Shown here: piece by piece, positions 17,388 through 24,478 of the stretch | Numbering within the stretch: the stretch's first letter is position 1 | Layout: each line of letters opens with the position of its first letter | Assembly (NCBI RefSeq): GCF_034670125.1 | Contig: NZ_JAXMOC010000001.1 | Location: forward strand, 496,001-560,000 | DNA length: 64,000 nucleotides | Direction of reading: 5' to 3' | DNA from: Maricaulis sp034670125 | GTDB taxonomy: Bacteria > Pseudomonadota > Alphaproteobacteria > Caulobacterales > Maricaulaceae | Position numbers and translations under genes: made by a program | The notes under the pieces: model-generated | What the model saw: the letters and a program-made list of their open reading frames with translations, nothing else | Database searches by the model: none | Told to the model about the DNA's origin: nothing

Positions 17388-18208
17388 CCGCTCCCATCCG
17401 TGTAGCCGTTCTGGGCCCGACCGGCCGCCTCGGCAGCGCCATATGCAACGCCTTGCTCGACAGCCCCGACTTCCGGATCGCCGGCGCAGTGGTGAGGGCC
17501 GAATCGCCGGTATCGGGCGAGGATATCGGCAGCTGGCTGGGACGCGATCCGATAGATTGCCGGGCTGACACCGCATTGGAGCCTGCCGTCGAGAATGCCG
17601 ACATCGTGCTGGATGCCAGCCTGCCCGGCATGACGGTCGCGGCGGCCGAACGCCTGGCAAGTCTCGGTGGCCCGGCGCTGGTAACGGGGGTTTCCGGATT
17701 CAATCGGGAGCAGGCCGGCCGGCTTGCTGCCTGTGCCGACCGCATCCCGGTGCTGGTGGCCGGAAACTTCTCGCTTGGCGTCGCCGTGACCGAGGCGCTG
17801 GTTCGCGAAGCGGCACACCTTCCCGCCACTGACTGGGATATCGAAGTCCATGAAACCCATCACCGCCGCAAGGCCGACGCGCCCTCCGGCACAGCGCTGA
17901 TGCTGGCGCGGGCCGCCGCCGAAAGCCGGGGTGAAAGCCTGGAGAGTCTGGCGACCTGGAGTCGGGAGGGTGTCACCGGGCCACGCAAGCCGGGCTCGAT
18001 CGGCTTTGCCGTCAGCCGCGGCGGCTCCGTCGTCGGCGAGCATTCGGTGCGTTTCCTGGCGGAACTGGAAGAGATCACGATTTCCCATCGGGCCCTGGAT
18101 CGTTCGATCTTTGCGCGCGGAGCCCTCGCCGCCTTGCGCTGGATGGCCAATGACGGTCAGGGGCGGACGGCTGGCCAGTATTCAATGCAGGACGTGGTGA
18201 CCGGATAG
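17384..18208 (+). CDS. dapB: 4-hydroxy-tetrahydrodipicolinate reductase
   Basis: NAD(P)H-dependent reductase in the diaminopimelate/lysine pathway, 274 residues. The N-terminal Rossmann motif is VAVLGPTGRLGSAI; the substrate-binding, catalytic segment is EVHETHHRRKADAPSGTALM (HHRRK-D-PSGTA). The start is TTG at 17384, overlapping the stop of the upstream gene (TTGA) with GGAGG 6 bases before it; no ATG is available before the Rossmann motif. The C-terminus GALAALRWMAND is typical. Its product supplies meso-diaminopimelate for the cell wall. Confidence 0.95.
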   Translation: MTAPIRVAVLGPTGRLGSAICNALLDSPDFRIAGAVVRAESPVSGEDIGSWLGRDPIDCRADTALEPAVENADIVLDASLPGMTVAAAERLASLGGPALVTGVSGFNREQAGRLAACADRIPVLVAGNFSLGVAVTEALVREAAHLPATDWDIEVHETHHRRKADAPSGTALMLARAAAESRGESLESLATWSREGVTGPRKPGSIGFAVSRGGSVVGEHSVRFLAELEEITISHRALDRSIFARGALAALRWMANDGQGRTAGQYSMQDVVTG

Positions 18209-18257
18209 GCCCGTCACAGCCGGCCGCCGGCATCCGGGCAGGTCCAATCACGTCACT

Positions 18258-18327
18258 ATCCTGACATTATGACCATGTTGCACGTGAAACACCGTGACTT
18301 GTCCCGCCTCACAAATCCTGACATCAT
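18258..18327. repeat. direct repeats ATCCTGACATYAT before WYL regulator
   Basis: ATCCTGACATTAT (18258-18270) and ATCCTGACATCAT (18315-18327) are 13-bp direct repeats with one mismatch, 57 bp apart start to start, in the 148-bp gap between dapB and the WYL regulator. They flank the parS-like site. Regulators of the WYL class often control themselves, so these could be its operators, but that is inference. Confidence 0.45.
18276..18291. other. parS-like ParB-binding site, consensus match
   Basis: TGTTGCACGTGAAACA matches the published parS consensus TGTTNCACGTGAAACA at every defined position and differs from the two perfect palindromic sites beside mnmG and rsmG in one base. It lies in the gap between dapB and the WYL regulator, about 18.5 kb from the putative origin and on the other side of it from parAB. 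Sequence match is direct; ParB binding is inference. Confidence 0.7.
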
Positions 18328-18356
18328 CCCGACAGTCCGGTTTTCAGGAGGTGTCA

Positions 18357-19031
18357 GTGCGCCGCGCCGAGCGTCTCATCCGCATTGTTCAAGCCCTGCG
18401 CGAAGCCGCGCCGGGTGCGGTGACCGCCCATGAAATGGGCCATCGCTTTGATGTGTCAGAACGAACGATTTATCGGGACATCGCCCATCTGATCGGGTCC
18501 GGAGCGCCGATCGACGGCGAGGCCGGCGTCGGCTATGTGCTGCGCCCCGGTTTTGACCTGCCGCCGCTGACATTCTCATTCGAACAACTCGATGCACTGG
18601 CGCTGGGAGCGCGCCTGGTCAAGGCGACCGGCGATCGGGATCTGGCATCGGCTGCGAATGAGGCCTTGGCCAAGATCGAACACGCCCTGCCGGACAGCCA
18701 TCGGCAGCGCTTGCGCGACGTTCCGCTGTTTGCCGCCTTCCTGGACGATACCGTCCGGCCGGAAGCCTTTGGTCCGGTTCGCAATGCCATCGCCAACAAG
18801 CGCAAGCTTCGAGTGCGCTATCAGTCCCTGGCCGATGACACGACGATACGCGTGATCCGCCCGCTGGCGCTGACCTGCTTCGGCCGCGTCTGGCTGTTGT
18901 CGGCATGGTGTGAATTGCGTAATGATTTCAGACACTTCAGAACAGATCGTGTCGAGCGCCTGACCGTGTTGGCGGAGAGTTTCGAGGACGAGCCCGGCAA
19001 GCGCTATGAGGACATGCGTCGGGCCGCCTGA
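18357..19031 (+). CDS. HTH and WYL domain transcriptional regulator (YafY type)
   Basis: A 224-residue regulator. The N-terminal winged helix (about 1-60) contains RRAERLIRIVQALREA and MGHRFDVSERTIYRDIAHLI; the C-terminal WYL-type domain starts near residue 130 with LRVRYQSLADDTTIRVIRPL and continues with FGRVWLLSAWCELRNDFRHF. The classic WYL triplet is altered: RYQSL stands where the WYL-family RYR/Y segment lies. The start is GTG at 18357, with AGGAGG at 18346-18351. WYL domains usually bind a ligand such as a nucleic acid fragment or nucleotide. It is 4 bp from the convergent gloA. Confidence 0.88.
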   Translation: MRRAERLIRIVQALREAAPGAVTAHEMGHRFDVSERTIYRDIAHLIGSGAPIDGEAGVGYVLRPGFDLPPLTFSFEQLDALALGARLVKATGDRDLASAANEALAKIEHALPDSHRQRLRDVPLFAAFLDDTVRPEAFGPVRNAIANKRKLRVRYQSLADDTTIRVIRPLALTCFGRVWLLSAWCELRNDFRHFRTDRVERLTVLAESFEDEPGKRYEDMRRAA

Positions 19032-19035
19032 CCGG

Positions 19036-19494
19036 TTACCAGCTACCCGTATTCTCCATCGACGCCCAGGGTTCCTGCGGTGGCAGATTGTCGCCGCGCT
19101 GGAGCAGTTCGATCGAGATCCCGTCCGGTGAACGGACAAAGGCCATATGGCCATCGCGGGGTGGCCGGTTGATGGTAACCCCCATGTTCATCAGGCGCAG
19201 GCAGGCCTCGTAAACATTGTCCATCCGATAGGCGAGATGGCCGAAATTGCGGCCGCCCTGATAGGTCTCCGGGTCCCAGTTATGGGTCAGCTCGACGCAG
19301 GGCAGACCGTCGGGGATCTTGCCACCCGTATAACCGGCCGCTTCGACATCTTCCGGTGTGGCAAGAAAAATCAGTGAGAAACGGCCTTTTTCACTGTCAT
19401 AACGGCTGATTTCCGTCAGTCCGAGGCCCTCGCAGTAGAAACGCAAGCTGGCGTCCAGATCGGCAACCCGGACCATGGTGTGAAGATAGCGCAT
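19036..19494 (-). CDS. gloA: lactoylglutathione lyase (glyoxalase I)
   Basis: Metal-dependent enzyme converting the methylglyoxal-glutathione adduct to S-lactoylglutathione. The 152-residue VOC protein shows HTMVRVADLDASLRFYCEGL (metal His), ELTHNWDPE with the metal Glu, FGHLAYRMDNVY (metal His) and SPDGISIELLQ (last Glu). The second ATG (19494) is preferred: GGGGA lies 6 bases before it, whereas it abuts the first ATG (19500). Together with gshB in this window it points to glutathione-dependent detoxification. A membrane protein gene follows upstream, 16 bp away. Confidence 0.93.
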   Translation of the reverse strand: MRYLHTMVRVADLDASLRFYCEGLGLTEISRYDSEKGRFSLIFLATPEDVEAAGYTGGKIPDGLPCVELTHNWDPETYQGGRNFGHLAYRMDNVYEACLRLMNMGVTINRPPRDGHMAFVRSPDGISIELLQRGDNLPPQEPWASMENTGSW

Positions 19495-19510
19495 GTTCAT
19501 TCCCCGGCCG

Positions 19511-20077
19511 TCAGCTGTCCGATGTCGACGAAGCGTCGGTTTTGGTGCCCGAAAGGGCGTCTACCGCCCATTTGGGACGTTTGCGCGGAATTGCAACATC
19601 GTCGAGGGGTTCGCCGCGCGCCCGGGCCAGGGCCGGGTTGAAGTTTTCCGGCGTCCGGGCGTGATGGATGCGGGCGACCACGGCACCGGCCAAGGCCCAG
19701 CAGCCACACAATCCGAAGAACATGTAGAACATCCACGGATAATAGCCGACATCATACCAAGGCCCGCCATCCAGCATCATGACGATATAGGGCCACAAGG
19801 CGATCAGGCCGATCCCGGCCGGCGGCGTGATGACAATCGCAAAGACCAGCGCCGCCGCGATATAGAGCGCGCCGCGCGGCTCATGGGCCGAGACATATAT
19901 CCGTTCGAACGTCTCCGCGTCGACACCCCTCACCGTTGCCGGCTTGCTGGCACACCGCTCGGCATATTCCAGCCGCGCGTCTTCCATCAGCGACCGCCGG
20001 GCCGCCAGCCAGCTCAGGAAGAAGGCGGCCGCCAGGACCAGGGCGATACCGGCGGCGTAGAGAAAGGGATTGCTCAT
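19511..20077 (-). CDS. membrane protein of unknown function
   Basis: A 188-residue protein with an N-terminal transmembrane segment (about 5-25), then a soluble stretch of about 40 residues, and two or three further hydrophobic segments (about 68-100 and 110-135, the latter with WMFYMFFGLCGCWALAGAVV). The C-terminus is polar. No family is recognised. It lies in one strand with the ada-like gene (9-bp gap) and gloA (10- to 16-bp gap), so the three are probably cotranscribed. Confidence 0.7.
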   Translation of the reverse strand: MSNPFLYAAGIALVLAAAFFLSWLAARRSLMEDARLEYAERCASKPATVRGVDAETFERIYVSAHEPRGALYIAAALVFAIVITPPAGIGLIALWPYIVMMLDGGPWYDVGYYPWMFYMFFGLCGCWALAGAVVARIHHARTPENFNPALARARGEPLDDVAIPRKRPKWAVDALSGTKTDASSTSDS

Positions 20078-20086
20078 CCCGCCAAT

Positions 20087-20935
20087 CTAACCCCTCGCGG
20101 TCTCATAGGCGAGCATCGCCCGCTTGCGATCCACACCCCAGTGATAGCCGGTCAGCTTGCCATTGGATGCCAGGACCCGGTGGCACGGGATCAGCCAGGA
20201 GATCGGGTTGGCGCCCACGGCCGCGCCCACGGCTCGCGACGCCTTGGGCGATTGCACGTGCTCGGCGATCGCCTTGTAGCTGGTGGTTTCGCCGGGCTGA
20301 ATCGTCAGGAGCGCCCGCCAGACCTGGCGTTGCCAGGGCGTTCCGTAGAGCGCCAGGGGCAGCGTCTCGCGCTCGCTCGGGGTGAAAATGCGTTCGGCCC
20401 ACTGACGCGTAACACCGTCATCACGTGTGTAGGCCGCAGCCGGATACCGCGCTTCAAGATCGGCGAACCCGCTTTCAATATCGGGGTCCGCAAAGGCCAT
20501 GGCCGACAGGCCACGCGGCGCGACCAGCATCACAGCATCGCCAAACGGCGAGGGTGCGACTCCCCAGGTGAAGGTCAGACCCGCACCCCGCCGCTTGGCA
20601 TCTCCGGGCGTCACCGCCTCGTGGGCGATGAACAGGTCGTGCAGGCGTCCGGGACCGGACAGGCCGGCCTCGAAGGCCGCATCCAGCATGCAGGCACCGT
20701 CATCCAGGGCTTCACGAGCGGCATCATGGGCCAGGGCGCCGACGAATTTCTTCGGCGACACTCCCACCCAGCGGGTGAAAACCCGTTGGAAATGATGCGG
20801 CGACAGGCCAGCCGCCCGGGCGGCCCTATCCAGGTCGGGATGATCCCGCCAGTTGTCACCCAGATAGGCCAGGGCACCAGCGATGCGGTGATAGTCCTTG
20901 GACGAAGCGTCGAGAGTGTAGAGTTCAGCTGTCAT
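20087..20935 (-). CDS. Ada-like AraC regulator / O6-methylguanine-DNA methyltransferase
   Basis: A 282-residue fusion of an AraC-type helix-turn-helix domain (about 15-110, with AARAAGLSPHHFQRVFTRWV and SPKKFVGA) and an Ogt/Ada methyltransferase domain (about 190-280) with the active-site motif PCHRV, GAAVGANPISWLI and SNGKLTGYHWGVDRK. The N-terminal zinc domain of E. coli Ada, which senses methylphosphotriesters, is missing, so its regulatory trigger is uncertain. The ATG at 20935 starts the AraC domain; the longer open frame upstream overlaps nth and is not protein-like. It is divergent from nth with 108 bp between. Confidence 0.9.
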   Translation of the reverse strand: MTAELYTLDASSKDYHRIAGALAYLGDNWRDHPDLDRAARAAGLSPHHFQRVFTRWVGVSPKKFVGALAHDAAREALDDGACMLDAAFEAGLSGPGRLHDLFIAHEAVTPGDAKRRGAGLTFTWGVAPSPFGDAVMLVAPRGLSAMAFADPDIESGFADLEARYPAAAYTRDDGVTRQWAERIFTPSERETLPLALYGTPWQRQVWRALLTIQPGETTSYKAIAEHVQSPKASRAVGAAVGANPISWLIPCHRVLASNGKLTGYHWGVDRKRAMLAYETARG

Positions 20936-21043
20936 GAGACGGAGTGTACGCGCTCGCTGGCGCTGCTCCACCCGCTTCTTGCGGTCGGCTGTCGGCGCAG
21001 GAAGCGGGATGACTTGACCGATGGCCTTGCTATAGGTGACGCC

Positions 21044-21745
21044 ATGACCAAGCCTCCCGCCCGGACGAAGACACGCACCAAGCGCCAACCGCGTGGCCTC
21101 AATCGCGAACAGGCCCACGACCTGATGGCCCGGCTGGCCCAGGATCGACCTGATCCCAAGACCGAGCTGGACTACACCAATCCCTACACGCTGCTGGTCG
21201 CTGTCGCCCTGTCGGCCCAGGCCACCGATGTCGGGGTGAACAAGGCAACCCGTCTCTTGTTCCAGGAAGCCGACACGCCGGAAAAAATGGTCACGTTGGG
21301 CGAAGACCATGTCCGCGACCGGGTCAAGACAATCGGCCTGTTCCGCACCAAGGCCAAGAATGTCATCGCCCTCTCCCGCCTGTTGATCGAACGACATGGT
21401 GGCGTGGTTCCGGCCGACCAGGCCGCGCTGGAAGCCCTGCCCGGCGTCGGTCGCAAGACCGCCAATGTGGTCATGAACGAGGCGTTTGGGGTCCCGACCA
21501 TCGCCGTCGACACCCATATTTTCCGCGTCTCCAACCGAACCAGGCTGGCACCGGGCAAGGATCCGCTGGCGGTCGAACTGCGTCTGGAAAAGATCATGCC
21601 GGACGAATTCCGCCAGGGCGCGCATCACTGGCTGATCCTGCATGGCCGGTACCTGTGCAAGGCCCGCAAGCCGGAATGCTGGCGCTGCCCCGTCGAGGAT
21701 ATCTGCCAGTTCAAGGACAAGACACCCGCACCGAAAGGCGCCTGA
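21044..21745 (+). CDS. nth: endonuclease III
   Basis: DNA glycosylase/AP lyase for oxidised pyrimidines, 233 residues. It has the helix-hairpin-helix LEALPGVGRKTANVVMNEAF with the catalytic Lys, VDTHIFRVSNR with the catalytic Asp, and the 4Fe-4S motif CKARKPECWRCPVEDIC (C-x6-C-x2-C-x5-C). An N-terminal basic stretch of about 20 residues precedes the domain. The ATG at 21044 is chosen since the longer upstream frame is antisense to the ada-like gene. Shared intergenic DNA with the ada-like gene hints at co-regulation in DNA repair. Confidence 0.95.
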   Translation: MTKPPARTKTRTKRQPRGLNREQAHDLMARLAQDRPDPKTELDYTNPYTLLVAVALSAQATDVGVNKATRLLFQEADTPEKMVTLGEDHVRDRVKTIGLFRTKAKNVIALSRLLIERHGGVVPADQAALEALPGVGRKTANVVMNEAFGVPTIAVDTHIFRVSNRTRLAPGKDPLAVELRLEKIMPDEFRQGAHHWLILHGRYLCKARKPECWRCPVEDICQFKDKTPAPKGA

Positions 21746-22304
21746 TCCACGCACCGATGGCGCCACGGCGCGATCGCCTGGCGTTTGGAAGGGAGGGAGC
21801 GGGATGTCGGCCGGAGCCGATAAAGCGCTGATTTTAAAACGGTAGGCTTCGACAAGCATCCCGCTCGCGGAGATTTCCCGGACGCTCTCGCCCCCGATTC
21901 CAATGCGTCAGGTAGATGGGGTCGGTCGTTTAGTGCCCCGCGACCTGGTCGCACGCCCTGCCGGAGTGTCGGGCTGTCATCCCCGCACGCGGACAGGCTC
22001 CGCTCGTTTCCGGGCACAAGTGACTGAGCTCGTGCCTCCCGTCCCGAAAACCAAAGCCATTATCGCCTGGTGGCGAGGGGTGGGGATAAGTTTGGTGATT
22101 TTATTTGCCAAAGCGCACTTTCCCTCTCCCTTGGGAGAGGGTCAGGGTGAGGGGTAAATCCCGGTGAGTGCAGCAGGAATCCCCCTCATCCGGCCTCCGG
22201 CCACCTTCTCCCAGGGGAGAAGGAAAGGGGTGCGTGGGCGGGGATAGGGTTTGGGTTCAGGCGTGTTTGTCACCCCATACGCCGCTTCGCCGCTCAAGGC
22301 CCGA
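21746..22304. repeat. 559-bp gene-free region with REP-like paired repeat at 22122-22223
   Basis: The first 370 bp show no gene or clear motif. At 22122-22154 CCCTCTCCC-TT-GGGAGAGGG is followed by TCAGGGTGAGGGG; at 22181-22223 an inverted copy reads CCCCCTCATCCGG, CCTCCGGCC, then CCTTCTCCC-AG-GGGAGAAGG. The two form a head-to-head pair. This CCCTCTCCC / GGTGAGGGG pattern is a known dispersed palindromic repeat of many proteobacterial genomes, often seen at the ends of genes. It could terminate or stabilise transcripts of nth and of the convergent ATP-grasp gene. Confidence 0.75.
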
Positions 22305-23201
22305 TCAAGCCGGTTGGCGTGCCAGGATTGCCGTCAGCCCCCGGGCAAAGACCTCGCCAATCCGCGGGCCTTGCTCGGGATAGAGATAGGGTTCGATCAG
22401 CTCGATCTCGATCAGGGCGAGTTTGCCGTCGAGGCCGCGCAGCATGTCGACCCGGGCGTAGAGGACATCGCCCTCGATACAATCGAGCACCGAGCGCGCC
22501 AGCACCAGTTCGTCGGCACTGGGCGTATGGACCTCTTCATGGCCGCCATATTCGGATTGGACGCGATAATCGCCGGTCGCCGGGATCTTGCGGGCGCAAT
22601 GGGAAAATTCCCGGTTGAAAAAAAGGAAGGCGTATTCACCCTCTTCCGCCACAGCCGGCAGGAAAGGCTGAATCATGCAGTCGGCCGGCGGCAGCAGGTC
22701 CGCCGACGGAAGCGCATCGCCACGTTGCAGGCGGGCCTGACGCCAGGCGCCGGCACCGAGCACCGGTTTGACCACGATGTCGTCGGCCCCCAGCGTTTCG
22801 AACGCCGCCTGGATCGTGTCCGCATTGGCAGCGTCAGCCCACACGGTCGGGATCATCGGCGCGCCGCGCGCAGCCAGGTCCCGGAGATAGGTCTTGCGAC
22901 TGTTCCAGCGCACGGTATCCAGCGGATTGAGCAGCCGCGTCTCACGGCTGCAACGCTCCAGCATCGCCAGGAACGCCTCGGGCTTCTCCATATAGTCCCA
23001 GCAGGTTCCGATCACGACAGCGTCGAAGGCCGACGGGTCGAAGGCCGGTGCGTCCCAGATGACCGGTTCGAGATCCAGGCCGATCGCCTTGCAGGCCGGC
23101 TGCAGGGCCGCAATTTCAAGCTCGTATTCCCAGTAGTCCTTGCGGGCATCCGGGTGGTCGCGCAGCATGCAGCTGGCGGTGAGGAAGGCGATCCGGGTCA
23201 T
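22305..23201 (-). CDS. ATP-grasp ligase-like protein (RimK/DcsG-like)
   Basis: A 298-residue ATP-grasp-type protein. The N-terminal preATP-grasp region (MTRIAFLTASCMLRDH, then EPVIWDAPAFD and VVIGTCWDYMEKPEAFL) is followed by an ATP-grasp core with DDIVVKPVLGAGAWRQARL, MIQPFLP and YARVDMLRG followed by LIEIELIEPYLY. This resembles the group containing the cycloserine synthetase DcsG and glutathione-synthetase-like ligases. The substrate is unknown. It is divergent from the sugar kinase gene downstream, with about 100 bp between. Confidence 0.75.
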   Translation of the reverse strand: MTRIAFLTASCMLRDHPDARKDYWEYELEIAALQPACKAIGLDLEPVIWDAPAFDPSAFDAVVIGTCWDYMEKPEAFLAMLERCSRETRLLNPLDTVRWNSRKTYLRDLAARGAPMIPTVWADAANADTIQAAFETLGADDIVVKPVLGAGAWRQARLQRGDALPSADLLPPADCMIQPFLPAVAEEGEYAFLFFNREFSHCARKIPATGDYRVQSEYGGHEEVHTPSADELVLARSVLDCIEGDVLYARVDMLRGLDGKLALIEIELIEPYLYPEQGPRIGEVFARGLTAILARQPA

Positions 23202-23302
23202 GGAGTGCTGGCTAGCCGCGCGCCGGCGTGACGGCAAGTCTTGTTCTGGAGCGGCGCTGCGTTTAACCCTGCCAAGGAAACCAGCCGAAATGGATGACCC
23301 CG

Positions 23303-24310
23303 ATGTCCGATGCCCGTTTTGACGTGCTTGCTGTTGGCAATGCCATCGTCGACGTTCTCTCGCCCGCCACCGATGCCTTTCTCGCCGCAGAAGGAATCGC
23401 CAAGGACGCGATGACCCTGATCGATGAAGATCGGGCCCGGACACTCTACGCCAGCATGCAGCCCGGCAAGGAAGCATCGGGTGGTTCAGCTGCCAACACG
23501 GTGGCCGGCATCGCATCACTGGGCGGAAAGGCCGCCTATATCGGCAAGGTCGCGGCTGACCAGCTGGGTGAAATTTTCACCCACGACATCCGCACCATCG
23601 GTGTTCATTTCGACACGCCGCCACTGACCGACGGTCCCGCCACGGCGCGTTGCCTGATCAATGTCACACCGGATGCCGGACGCTCGATGTCGACCTTCCT
23701 CGGCGCCGCCGCACTGGTCACGGAAGAGGATGTCGCAGCTGGCGCAGCCGCCCTGCAGGCCTCTGAAATCATTTATCTTGAAGGCTATCTCTTTGATCGC
23801 GAGGAAGCCAAGCGTGGTTATGTGGCAGCCGCTGAAATGGCCGCTGCCCACAAGCGCCGTACGGCGTTGACCCTGTCGGATGTATTCTGCGTCGAACGAC
23901 ACCGGGCCGCCTTCCGCCACCTGGTCGCCCACCATATCGACATCCTGCTCGCCAACGAGGCCGAGATCATCGCGCTCTACCAGGCCAGCGACTTCGATGC
24001 TGCCATGGCCCAGGCGCGCAAGGACGTGGCCATTGTCGCGGTGACCCGCTCGGAGAAGGGCGCCGTCATTGCCCGTGGCGATGAAATGGTCACCATCGCC
24101 GCCGAACCCGTCGCACAACTGGTTGATACCACAGGAGCCGGCGATCTTTTCGCGGCCGGTTTCCTGCTCGGGGTCGCGCGGGAAAAACCGCTGGCCGAAG
24201 CGGGCCGAATGGGGGCGATTTGTGCCGCCGAGGTGATCTCCCACTACGGTGCGAGACCGGAAATCTCACTGAAATCACTGGCAGCAACAGCCGGAATTGC
24301 CTTTGAATAA
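23303..24310 (+). CDS. PfkB family kinase, probable adenosine kinase
   Basis: Ribokinase/PfkB-type kinase of 335 residues, with FDVLAVGNAIVDVL at the N-terminus, GGSAANTVAGIASLGGKAAYI (PfkB motif 1) and DTTGAGDLFAAGFLLG (motif 2, with catalytic Asp and anion hole). Alphaproteobacterial proteins with this N-terminus are annotated as adenosine kinases; the substrate is inferred. The ATG at 23303 fits relatives beginning MSDARFDVL; the ATG at 23294 would add three residues. It is followed by 168 bp without a gene and then a c-di-GMP gene. Confidence 0.85.
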   Translation: MSDARFDVLAVGNAIVDVLSPATDAFLAAEGIAKDAMTLIDEDRARTLYASMQPGKEASGGSAANTVAGIASLGGKAAYIGKVAADQLGEIFTHDIRTIGVHFDTPPLTDGPATARCLINVTPDAGRSMSTFLGAAALVTEEDVAAGAAALQASEIIYLEGYLFDREEAKRGYVAAAEMAAAHKRRTALTLSDVFCVERHRAAFRHLVAHHIDILLANEAEIIALYQASDFDAAMAQARKDVAIVAVTRSEKGAVIARGDEMVTIAAEPVAQLVDTTGAGDLFAAGFLLGVAREKPLAEAGRMGAICAAEVISHYGARPEISLKSLAATAGIAFE

Positions 24311-24478
24311 AGGGATGCCGACGATTTACCTCAAAACTTAATGAAACAATTCCGACATTTTAACCACAATTCAAGTGCTTGCTGACATTCTGGACGCTGA
24401 GAACGGGCGAGTGGCGACATTCACCCGGTGTTTGGTGGCGAATGCGCGACCCTCTCTGGGGAGCGTTCAGGGGTTAAC

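Noticed and set aside
19493..21745. A continuous 750-codon plus-strand open frame
   Set aside because: Only its last part (from 21044) is protein-like (Nth). The rest is antisense to gloA, a membrane gene and the ada-like gene and has the low-complexity composition of GC-rich shadow frames.
21903..22157. 84-codon open frame in the nth / ATP-grasp gap
   Set aside because: Low-complexity product ending in the REP-like element, no ribosome site; not supported as a gene.
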